Part shown: in pieces, positions 1 to 5,428 of the stretch
How positions within the stretch are numbered: the stretch's first letter is position 1
How the letters are laid out: each line of letters opens with the position of its first letter
DNA from: Syntrophomonadaceae bacterium
GTDB taxonomy: Bacteria > Bacillota > Syntrophomonadia > Syntrophomonadales > Syntrophomonadaceae
Reading direction: 5' to 3'
Assembly: GCA_030526885.1 (NCBI GenBank)
Contig: JAUNBV010000067.1
Location: 1-6,951, forward strand
Length of the DNA stretch: 6,951 bases
Position numbers and translations under genes: made by a program
The notes under the pieces: generated by a model
Databases searched by the model: none
What the model was told of the DNA's origin: nothing
The model's input: the letters and a program-made list of their open reading frames with translations, nothing else

Positions 1-573
1 GCTCCGGTGGCCTTGGGCTACAGCGACGTGAGCGACAGCGACTGGTTTAAGGGCGCGGTGAGCTATGCCAGCGACAACGGGCTGTTTCAGGGTACGGGCG
101 GCGGTCAATTCTCGCCCCAGGTGAGCATGAGCCGCGCCATGTATGTCACCGTGCTCAGCCGGTTGGAGCAAAACACTTTCCCCGACGTAATCATCGCCGG
201 TGACGGCGGCTTCAGCGACGTGGCCGCCGGCGTGTGGTACACCACCCCGGTGTCGTGGGCGGCGGACAACGATATCGTGAACGGCATGGGCGACGGCCTG
301 TTCGCGCCGGATTTCGACGTGAGCCGGGAGCAGATGGTGACCATCCTGTACCGCTACTGCGTGTATAACGGCTACGCGGTGAGCGAGGCGGGCAATATCG
401 ATTCGTACCACGACGCGGCGCAGGTGGCGGAGTGGGCGCTGGACGCCATGCGCTGGGCTTGCGGCGCGGGGGTCATTAAGGGCGACGATATGGGCAACCT
501 GAACCCGCAGGCTTCGGCTACCCGCGCGGAGGCGGCGCAGATGCTGAAAAATTTCTGTGAAGCCCTGGAGTAG
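1..573 (+). CDS. SLH-domain surface protein, C-terminal part (5' truncated)
   Basis: The reading frame is open from base 1 and ends at TAG 571-573, leaving 190 residues of a longer protein; the GTG at base 7 is internal and not a believable start. Three consecutive S-layer homology repeats fill the fragment, at about residues 6-55, 71-119 and 133-190. Each has the usual order: an F/Y-x-D-V-like opening, a W-A-containing helix, a G-x-G-x-F-x-P turn, and an S/T-R-A/E helix. Only the third repeat carries a textbook TRAE motif; the first two read SRAM and SREQ. Known role of the family: SLH triplets bind secondary cell-wall polymers noncovalently and hold exported proteins on the Gram-positive surface. 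A C-terminal triplet is a common anchor position. The main, functional part of this protein lies outside the window, so its activity is unknown. No terminator is visible before the next gene 28 bases on, so it may share a transcript with the signalling cassette. Confidence 0.9.
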   Translation, partial: APVALGYSDVSDSDWFKGAVSYASDNGLFQGTGGGQFSPQVSMSRAMYVTVLSRLEQNTFPDVIIAGDGGFSDVAAGVWYTTPVSWAADNDIVNGMGDGLFAPDFDVSREQMVTILYRYCVYNGYAVSEAGNIDSYHDAAQVAEWALDAMRWACGAGVIKGDDMGNLNPQASATRAEAAQMLKNFCEALE

Positions 574-601
574 AATTATTATGTTAGTGGAAATGTGATG
601 T

Positions 602-1420
602 ATGGCGAATAACGACAAGGCTTTTATAAAGTTTCTGGGGGTGCGGGGCTCGGTGCCGGTGAGCGGGGCTGAGTTCGTGCGCTATGGCGGCGATACCTCC
701 TGTGTGCTGGTGCGCCTCGGCGGCGAAGTGATTTTGCTGGACGCGGGCACCGGTATGCTGGCGGGGGAAGCGGAGCTGCGGGCGGAGACGGGGCGGCTGA
801 GCATATTGCTGACCCATCCGCATATCGACCATATCCAGGGTTTGTGCAGCAGTACGCTTATGTACGAGCCGGGACGGGCGGTGGACATCTATGCCGCTCC
901 CCGGCGCGGCCTGTCGGCGCAGGGGCAGATCGAAGCGCTGATGTCCTACCCGCTGTGGCCGGTGGGGCCGGAGGGATTCGCGGCCAAGGTGGTTTTCCAT
1001 GATATCACCGCCGAGCCCTTTACTATCGGCCGGGTGCGGGTGGATAACATGGAGTCCGACCATCCGGGCGGGAGCACGATTTTCAGGCTTTCCTCCCGGG
1101 GGGTGAGCATCGTCTATGCCACCGATTTTGAACCCCGCGCCGAGTATCCGGCGCGGCTGGAGGCTTTTGCCCGCGACTGCTCGTTGCTCATCATCGACGC
1201 GCAGTACAGCGCGCAGGAATACGAGCAACGCGTCGGGTGGGGCCATTCCTCCTGGGAACAGAGCGCGGAGTTGGGGCAGCGGTGCGCTGCGCGCAGGGTG
1301 ATGCTGTTTCATCATGAGCCGCGCCGCACCGACCAGGAGTTGGACGCGATACAGCGGCGGGTGCGGGAGGAGTATCCCAGATGCGCGGTGGCGCGGGCCG
1401 GAGAGGAGATAACGCTATGA
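602..1420 (+). CDS. Metallo-beta-lactamase-fold hydrolase (signalling-associated type)
   Basis: A 272-residue cytoplasmic protein with no signal peptide. It opens with F-L-G-V-R-G-S-V-P and R-Y-G-G-D-T-S, typical of the stand-alone MBL-fold family related to PhnP/COG1235. Metal-binding motifs are complete: H72-x-H74-x-D76-H77, H154 in the DHPGG segment, D175 in the ATDFEP segment, and the LFHHEP motif (H237/H238) near the C-terminus. A GWGHSSWEQ segment (H215) before the last motif is characteristic of this subgroup. A di-metal hydrolase, probably a phosphodiesterase, is expected, but the substrate cannot be read from sequence. Being coupled to an adenylate cyclase and an HD-GYP protein makes a cyclic-nucleotide or nucleotide ester substrate a reasonable guess only. 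ATG 602 is the first in-frame start after a stop at 596-598 and fits family N-termini, but no good ribosome binding site precedes it. Its stop overlaps the next start (ATGA, 1417-1420). Confidence 0.85.
   Translation: MANNDKAFIKFLGVRGSVPVSGAEFVRYGGDTSCVLVRLGGEVILLDAGTGMLAGEAELRAETGRLSILLTHPHIDHIQGLCSSTLMYEPGRAVDIYAAPRRGLSAQGQIEALMSYPLWPVGPEGFAAKVVFHDITAEPFTIGRVRVDNMESDHPGGSTIFRLSSRGVSIVYATDFEPRAEYPARLEAFARDCSLLIIDAQYSAQEYEQRVGWGHSSWEQSAELGQRCAARRVMLFHHEPRRTDQELDAIQRRVREEYPRCAVARAGEEITL
1402..1408 (+). promoter_or_regulatory. Ribosome binding site fixing the start of the GAF-HD-GYP gene
   Basis: AGAGGAG lies 8 bases before ATG 1417. An in-frame ATG at 1381 would give 12 extra residues but lies deep inside the preceding gene without a comparable site. 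The site supports ATG 1417, which makes a 4-base ATGA overlap with the upstream stop. Confidence 0.75.
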
Positions 1421-2868
1421 AAACGCTGGATGTAAACAAGTTATTGGCCATCGGCATTGCCCTGACCAAGGAAAAGGACTATGACCGCCTGTTTGAGACT
1501 ATCCTGCGCGAGGCCATGGAGATAACCTCCTGCGATGGCGGCACGCTGTATGTGTGCAACGAGGACGACCTGGCGTTCAAGATTATGATAACGAAGTCGA
1601 TGGGCTTTTTTAAGGGCGGCCAGGGCGACCCGGTTGACTTGCCGCCGGTGAAGAAGGAGCATACCAATGTGTGCGCTTTTGCCGCCCTTAACGACCGGCT
1701 GGTGAATATCGCCGATGTATATAACAGCGAGGAGTTCGATTTTTCCGGCCCGCGCCGTTATGACGCTATGACCGGCTACAAGACCACTTCCATGCTGGTG
1801 GTGCCGATGGAGGACGACCATGGCGATGTCATCGGGGTGTTACAGCTTATCAACGCGCAGGATGAAAACGGCAATATCATCGCTTTCGACCCCGCCCTGG
1901 AGCCGGTGATACATTCGCTGGCCTCGCAGGCGGCCATCTGCCTGGCCAATGTGAATTACGCCCAGGAGATTATCGCGCTGTTCGATTCCTTCGTGCGGGT
2001 GATGTCCACCGCCATCGATGCGCGCACGCCCTATAATGCCAATCATTCCCGCAATATGGTCAGATACGGCGAGCGCTTTATCGACTGGCTGCGGGAAACG
2101 GGCCATGAGTGGCAGTTCGCCGATGCCGACAAGCGGCAGTTTTTGATGAGCGTGTGGCTGCATGACGTGGGCAAGCTGGTCATCCCGCTGGAGGTCATGG
2201 ATAAGGAAAGCCGCCTGGGCAAGGCGGGGGATGATGTGGCGCATCGGCTGGAGGTCATCGAGCTGCTGAACCGGGTGCATTTTCTGAACGGGGATATCCC
2301 AGCCGAGCAATATGAACGGGGCCAGGCGGAGGTAAGCGAGGCCCGTATCCTGCTGGAAAAGGTCAATCGGGCGGGTTTTGTGCCCGACGCTACTCTGGAC
2401 GCCATCCGCGAGCTGGGACAAAGGACTTATACCGGCGCGGACGGGGCGGAGCATAGCTGGCTGACGGAGAATGAGCTCACCGCGCTGCTGGTGCAAAAGG
2501 GCACGCTGACCGCCGAGGAGCGGGGGATAATGGAGAGCCATGTGTCCATGACCGCCAAAATGCTCAGTGAAATGAATTTTTCCCGTGATTACCGCATGGT
2601 GCCTGAGTGGGCCGCGGGGCATCACGAGTTTTTGAACGGGTGCGGCTATCCCCATAAGCTGGCCGGAGACGCTATCAGCAAAGAGGTGCGGCTTTTGACC
2701 ATCCTGGACATCTTCGACGCGCTGACCGCGCGCGACCGGCCCTACAAGCCCCCCATGCCCACGGAAAAGGCGCTGGCGATTCTGGACGATATGGCGCGGG
2801 ACGGGCAACTGGACGCGGACATCCTTGATTTGTTCAAGCAAAGCCAGGCGTGGGAGGATGAGGCGTGA
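1417..2868 (+). CDS. GAF-HD-GYP protein, predicted cyclic-di-GMP phosphodiesterase
   Basis: A 483-residue soluble protein. Residues about 18-178 form a GAF sensor domain, with the closing VVPM...GVLQLIN and ASQAAICLANV segments typical of the fold. Residues about 189-470 form an HD-GYP domain. Visible catalytic features are H249-D250 (LHDVGKL), K253, H375 (MESHVSM), H402-H403-E404, the G410-Y411-P412 signature, and the LTILDIFDALTARDRPYK segment. This set matches active HD-GYP enzymes, which hydrolyse cyclic-di-GMP to pGpG and/or GMP. The spacing is unusual. About 90 extra residues (roughly 268-357) separate HDVGK/IPLEVMDK from the KGTLTAEE helix leading to H375, where compact members have only about 30 residues between HD and the next His. 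The GAF domain may bind a small ligand such as a cyclic nucleotide, but no specific ligand can be read. The gene overlaps its upstream neighbour by 4 bases and its downstream neighbour by 4 bases (GTGA, 2865-2868), indicating translational coupling. Confidence 0.9.
   Translation: MKTLDVNKLLAIGIALTKEKDYDRLFETILREAMEITSCDGGTLYVCNEDDLAFKIMITKSMGFFKGGQGDPVDLPPVKKEHTNVCAFAALNDRLVNIADVYNSEEFDFSGPRRYDAMTGYKTTSMLVVPMEDDHGDVIGVLQLINAQDENGNIIAFDPALEPVIHSLASQAAICLANVNYAQEIIALFDSFVRVMSTAIDARTPYNANHSRNMVRYGERFIDWLRETGHEWQFADADKRQFLMSVWLHDVGKLVIPLEVMDKESRLGKAGDDVAHRLEVIELLNRVHFLNGDIPAEQYERGQAEVSEARILLEKVNRAGFVPDATLDAIRELGQRTYTGADGAEHSWLTENELTALLVQKGTLTAEERGIMESHVSMTAKMLSEMNFSRDYRMVPEWAAGHHEFLNGCGYPHKLAGDAISKEVRLLTILDIFDALTARDRPYKPPMPTEKALAILDDMARDGQLDADILDLFKQSQAWEDEA
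2852..2857 (+). promoter_or_regulatory. Ribosome binding site for the CHASE2-cyclase gene
   Basis: GGGAGG lies inside the end of the preceding gene, 7 bases before GTG 2865. It supports the GTG start despite the 4-base overlap with the upstream stop codon. Confidence 0.7.
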
Positions 2869-4670
2869 AGCGTTCCACCCGGCGTAAAATAGGGATTGCG
2901 CTGCTGGCGGCGGTTGTGCTCACCGGGCTGGCGGCGAGCGGGTTGCTGTTCGATGCGGACAGCGCGCTCAGCGATGCGCTGTACCAGAAGCCGCGCGCCA
3001 CGCAGGGCGATGTGACGGTAATCGGCATCGACGCCAGGGCGCTGGAGGAGATAGGCCCCTTTCACACCTGGACGCGGGAAGTGCTGGCGCAGGTGGTGGA
3101 GGCGCTGAACGCGGACGCGGAGCATAAACCGGCGGTAATCGGCATCGATGTCCTGTTTACCGGACAAACCGAGCCCGAAGCCGATGCGCGGTTGGTGGAA
3201 GCCGCGCAGCGGCATGGCAATGTGGTGACCGCATCCACCGCCAACTTCGGCTCTGAGCTGGTGACGGACAGCGCGGGCAACTTCTATATGGACAATTACT
3301 TTGTTACCAGCTATGACGAACCGTTTGCAGCCCTGCGGGAGGCCACGGTGACGGGCCATATCAACGGCATGTATGACGCCGACGGGGTGCTGCGCCACAA
3401 CATCATGTATATTGATTTGCCGGACGGTACGCGGGTGCCGTCCTTTGCCTATCAGGTTTACAGCCGGTATCAGGCGTTTTACGGGGCGCAGCCGGGGGCC
3501 ATGCCGCAGATGGATGCCCGCTATCACTGGTATGTGCCATTTTCATCGCTGCCGGGCGGTTATTCCGACGGCATTTCGGTGGTGGATGTGCTCAAAGGCG
3601 AAGTGCCGGCGGGTTTTTTTGCCGGCCGTATCGTGCTCATCGGGCCGTATGCGGCGGGAATGTCGGACCATTTCATCACCGCGGTGGACCATGCCCAACT
3701 GATGTACGGCGTTGAGTATCAGGCCAACGTGATCGACGCCCTTATAGCGCAGGATTTCAAGGCCGAAGTGGGCGACCGGTGGCAGTTGGCGGCGCTGTTC
3801 CTGCTGTCGTTCGCTTGCGCGCTGTGGCTGCTGGATCGCCGCGTGCTCACCGCTACCATCACCTGGCTGGTGCTGGGCGGGGGCTATGTGGGGCTGGCGC
3901 TGTGGGCGTATAACCGGGGCTATGTGCTCCATGTGCTGTGGATACCGCTCAGCGTTACCGCCATCTATATCGTGGCGGTGGCGGCCAACTATATCCGCGC
4001 CGCGCTGGAGAAACGGCGCATCACCAATACTTTTCAGCGCTATGTGGCCCCGGAGATCGTAGCCGAAATCCTGAAGGAAGGCACGGACGCGTTGGAACTG
4101 GGCGGCAAGATGACGGATATCGCGGTGCTGTTCGTGGATATCCGCGGTTTTACCCCTATGTCGGAGGTGCTGCAGCCGCCGCAGGTAGTGGAGGTGCTCA
4201 ACAGTTATCTGGAGCTGACCAGTTCCTGTATCATGAATAACCACGGCACGCTGGATAAATTTATCGGCGACGCCACCATGGCGTTTTGGGGCGCGCCGCT
4301 GCCGCAGGAAGATTATGTGTTTAACGCGGTCAAGGCGGCGCTGGATATGGTGGAGCGCTCCAAGGAGCTGGGGGAGGAATTAGAACGCCGCTTCGGGCGC
4401 ACGGTGGCCTTCGGGGTGGGGGTGCATTGCGGCAAAGCGGTGGTGGGCAATATCGGCGCGGAGATGCGCATGGACTTTACCGCCATCGGCGACACGGTGA
4501 ATACCGCCGCGCGCCTGGAGGCCAACGCCCCTGCCGGACAGGTGCTGATCAGCCGCGCGGTGGCGGACGCCCTCGAAGGCCGGATAATAGCCACCTCCTT
4601 GGGCGATACTATCAAACTCAAGGGGAAGGCCGAGGGGTTTGAAATTTTAAGATTGGAAGGACTTGTATAG
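2865..4670 (+). CDS. CHASE2-domain class III adenylate cyclase (membrane receptor type)
   Basis: A 601-residue membrane protein starting at GTG. Order of parts: transmembrane helix 1 at about 7-28; an extracytoplasmic CHASE2 sensor at about 35-300, with VTVIGID near its start and a typical GVEYQANVIDALI close; three more helices at about 306-322, 328-348 and 354-377; a cytoplasmic cyclase domain from about 385 to the end, preceded by the linker NTFQRYVAPEIV. Catalytic residues are complete: metal-binding D425 (FVDIRGF) and D469 (FIGDA), purine-selecting K465 and T539, and transition-state N546 and R550 (DTVNTAARLE). Lys with Thr, instead of Lys with Asp, at the purine-selecting positions is the pattern called class IIIb, seen in several cyanobacterial cyclases. 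It points to cAMP rather than cGMP as product. CHASE2 ligands are generally unknown. In context it is the membrane receptor and probable cAMP source of the cassette. It could in principle have another nucleotide product, but nothing in the active site suggests that. Confidence 0.92.
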   Translation: MKRSTRRKIGIALLAAVVLTGLAASGLLFDADSALSDALYQKPRATQGDVTVIGIDARALEEIGPFHTWTREVLAQVVEALNADAEHKPAVIGIDVLFTGQTEPEADARLVEAAQRHGNVVTASTANFGSELVTDSAGNFYMDNYFVTSYDEPFAALREATVTGHINGMYDADGVLRHNIMYIDLPDGTRVPSFAYQVYSRYQAFYGAQPGAMPQMDARYHWYVPFSSLPGGYSDGISVVDVLKGEVPAGFFAGRIVLIGPYAAGMSDHFITAVDHAQLMYGVEYQANVIDALIAQDFKAEVGDRWQLAALFLLSFACALWLLDRRVLTATITWLVLGGGYVGLALWAYNRGYVLHVLWIPLSVTAIYIVAVAANYIRAALEKRRITNTFQRYVAPEIVAEILKEGTDALELGGKMTDIAVLFVDIRGFTPMSEVLQPPQVVEVLNSYLELTSSCIMNNHGTLDKFIGDATMAFWGAPLPQEDYVFNAVKAALDMVERSKELGEELERRFGRTVAFGVGVHCGKAVVGNIGAEMRMDFTAIGDTVNTAARLEANAPAGQVLISRAVADALEGRIIATSLGDTIKLKGKAEGFEILRLEGLV

Positions 4671-4705
4671 GGGTTAAGGCAAAGGGATGAGCGGCAGCTT
4701 AACAA

Positions 4706-4712
4706 GAGGAGG
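4706..4712 (+). promoter_or_regulatory. Ribosome binding site fixing the tadA start
   Basis: GAGGAGG lies 7 bases before ATG 4720, an ideal arrangement. The in-frame ATG at 4687 is preceded only by a purine run directly abutting it (4681-4686) and would add 11 residues not expected in TadA. Confidence 0.8.
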
Positions 4713-4719
4713 CGCGGCG

Positions 4720-5244
4720 ATGGAAGAACGGCAGCTTGGCGAAGCGCGCGCGGCCATGGATGAACCGCAGCGGGATGAGCTTTATATGTGGGAAGTGCTG
4801 GAACTGGCGGAGCTGGCGGCCGGGGTGGGGGAGATGCCCATTGCCGCGCTGGCGGTATATGAGGATGAAATCATCGCCCGGGCCATAAACGAAAAGGAGG
4901 CGCGGCAGGACGCCACTTTTCACGCGGAACTGCTGGCCTTGCAGGCGGCGGCGGACGAGCTGGGCCGCTGGCGGCTTAAGGATGTCACGCTGTATTGCAA
5001 TCTGGAGCCCTGTCCCATGTGCGCCGGAGCCATGGTCAACAGCCGCCTGGGCACGTTGGTCTACGGCAGCGACGACCCCAAAGCCGGCGCTGCCGGCTCA
5101 ATCATCGATCTGGTGCGCTATCCCGGCTTAAACCATCATCTGCAAGTGCGCCGGGGGGTGCTTGAAGCCGAATGCCAAGCCCTGCTCAGCGATTATTTTT
5201 CTAACCTGCGGGAGGAGAAGAAGGCCAAAAAGAAGAAAGAATAA
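4720..5244 (+). CDS. tadA: tRNA-specific adenosine-34 deaminase TadA
   Basis: A 174-residue cytoplasmic enzyme that converts adenosine to inosine at the wobble position of tRNA-Arg(ACG), letting one tRNA read CGU, CGC and CGA. The zinc site is plain: H68-A69-E70 (ligand H68, proton-shuttling E70) and P97-C98-P99-M100-C101. Family signatures follow: YGSDDPKAGAAGS, LNHHLQV, and RRGVLEAEC with a closing aromatic-rich helix. The usual GE-x-P-x-GA motif near the N-terminus reads GEMPIAAL, with Ala in place of the usual Gly. About 15-20 residues precede the first conserved helix, and a lysine-rich tail (about eight residues) ends the protein, so it is slightly longer than the roughly 150-165 residues common in the family. 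The start is chosen from the strong ribosome binding site. It begins 49 bases after the cyclase stop with no clear terminator between, so co-transcription with the cassette is likely though no functional link is implied. The hairpin just downstream probably ends the transcript. Confidence 0.95.
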   Translation: MEERQLGEARAAMDEPQRDELYMWEVLELAELAAGVGEMPIAALAVYEDEIIARAINEKEARQDATFHAELLALQAAADELGRWRLKDVTLYCNLEPCPMCAGAMVNSRLGTLVYGSDDPKAGAAGSIIDLVRYPGLNHHLQVRRGVLEAECQALLSDYFSNLREEKKAKKKKE

Positions 5245-5276
5245 GCGCGCTTAAAAATGATACGATAATTACCTGA

Positions 5277-5314
5277 AGCGGAAACTGTGCCCGGCATGGT
5301 TTCCGCTACCTTTT
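5277..5314 (+). terminator. Probable Rho-independent terminator after tadA
   Basis: A 9-bp perfect stem, AGCGGAAAC (5277-5285) with GTTTCCGCT (5299-5307), is followed by ACCTTTT and, after a short gap, a run of six T at 5322-5327. The 13-base loop can continue the stem with five more pairs (two of them G-U) around a CCG triloop, giving about 14 bp. The first T tract starts three bases after the stem and is only four long, so efficiency is uncertain. Its position, 32 bases after the tadA stop, fits transcript termination. Confidence 0.6.
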
Positions 5315-5322
5315 CATATAAT
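5294..5322 (+). promoter_or_regulatory. Possible sigma-E-type sporulation promoter for the deacetylase pair
   Basis: GCATGGT (5294-5300), then a 14-base spacer, then CATATAAT (5315-5322). Compared with the Bacillus sigma-E consensus as I recall it (-35 KMATATT, -10 CATACAHT, spacer about 14), this matches 5 of 7 and 7 of 8 positions. The TATAAT part would also suit a sigma-A -10, but no TTGACA-like -35 stands 16-18 bases upstream. A start near 5330 would leave a leader of about 99 bases before GTG 5429. Its -35 lies inside the terminator hairpin. Mother-cell expression would suit a PdaB-containing operon. Read by eye only; chance matches are possible. Confidence 0.35.
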
Positions 5323-5327
5323 TTTTT

Positions 5328-5374
5328 AGTTGCCCGCGCCCTCAGGGCAAAGGCAGCCGGCAACTCATGCGGCT
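5328..5374 (+). other. Mutually exclusive short stems in the deacetylase leader
   Basis: Three short perfect stems compete for the same bases: AGTTGCC (5328-5334) with GGCAACT (5359-5365); TTGCCC (5330-5335) with GGGCAA (5345-5350); and AGCCG (5355-5359) with CGGCT (5370-5374). The second and third can coexist, while the first excludes both. No T tract follows, so this is not a clear attenuator. It may be no more than G/C-rich sequence. Confidence 0.3.
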
Positions 5375-5414
5375 TTAAGCGCGCAGGGGGATTGTGATTA
5401 AAAAAGCCGGCTAC

Positions 5415-5421
5415 GGGGAGG
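5415..5421 (+). promoter_or_regulatory. Ribosome binding site of the first deacetylase
   Basis: GGGGAGG lies 7 bases before GTG 5429. It supports a GTG start whose product begins with a short positive stretch and a membrane-spanning signal segment, as expected for an exported protein. Confidence 0.75.
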
Positions 5422-5428
5422 CAAAAGC

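Larger units (their letters stand above)
5245..5384. repeat. 11-bp perfect inverted repeat spanning most of the intergenic region
   Basis: GCGCGCTTAAA at 5245-5255 begins directly after the tadA stop. Its exact reverse complement, TTTAAGCGCGC, lies at 5374-5384. The left copy also forms a 12-base palindrome with the stop codon (TAAGCGCGCTTA, 5242-5253). The 118 bases between hold the terminator, the possible promoter and the leader stems. There is no obvious target-site duplication outside the arms, so a mobile miniature element is possible but not shown. Confidence 0.5.
5245..5428. other. Intergenic region between tadA and the deacetylase pair
   Basis: A 184-base non-coding stretch that is richer in A/T than the flanking genes in its first half and G/C-rich in its second. 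It holds a terminator-like hairpin (5277-5307), a possible sigma-E-type promoter (5294-5322), an 11-bp inverted repeat close to its ends (5245-5255 and 5374-5384), and a GC-rich leader with competing short stems (5328-5374). No open reading frame of note is present. Some Firmicutes carry the SRP RNA next to tadA, but the conserved SRP RNA core motif was looked for and not seen. Confidence 0.7.

Noticed and set aside
584..1315. 243-codon open frame on the minus strand
   Set aside because: Antisense to the MBL gene, whose motifs are complete; the product is Pro/Arg/His-rich and unlike any family.
1840..2841. 333-codon open frame on the minus strand
   Set aside because: It lies wholly opposite the GAF-HD-GYP gene, has no recognisable domain, and is the expected antisense shadow in GC-rich coding DNA.
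2742..3527. 261-codon open frame on the minus strand
   Set aside because: Antisense to the HD-GYP end and the CHASE2 domain; His/Arg/Gln-rich product without family resemblance.
3543..4244. 233-codon open frame on the minus strand
   Set aside because: Antisense to the well-supported cyclase gene; composition typical of a shadow frame.
4673..4703. Inverted repeat GTTAAG/CTTAAC between the cyclase and tadA
   Set aside because: Only 6 bp with a 19-base loop and no T tract; too weak to call a terminator or regulator.
4687..4719. Longer TadA beginning at ATG 4687
   Set aside because: It lacks a properly spaced ribosome binding site, whereas ATG 4720 has an ideal one; the 11 extra residues match nothing in the family.
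5082..5098. Perfect hairpin AGCCGGC-gct-GCCGGCT, whose arm sequence recurs at 5355-5361 and 5405-5412
   Set aside because: The hairpin encodes the conserved KAGAAGS motif of TadA and is explained by Ala/Gly codon choice; the later matches are short GC-rich coincidences.
5245..5428. SRP RNA (ffs) next to tadA
   Set aside because: This neighbour is common in Firmicutes, but the conserved SRP RNA core with its GGAA tetraloop and asymmetric loop is not present.
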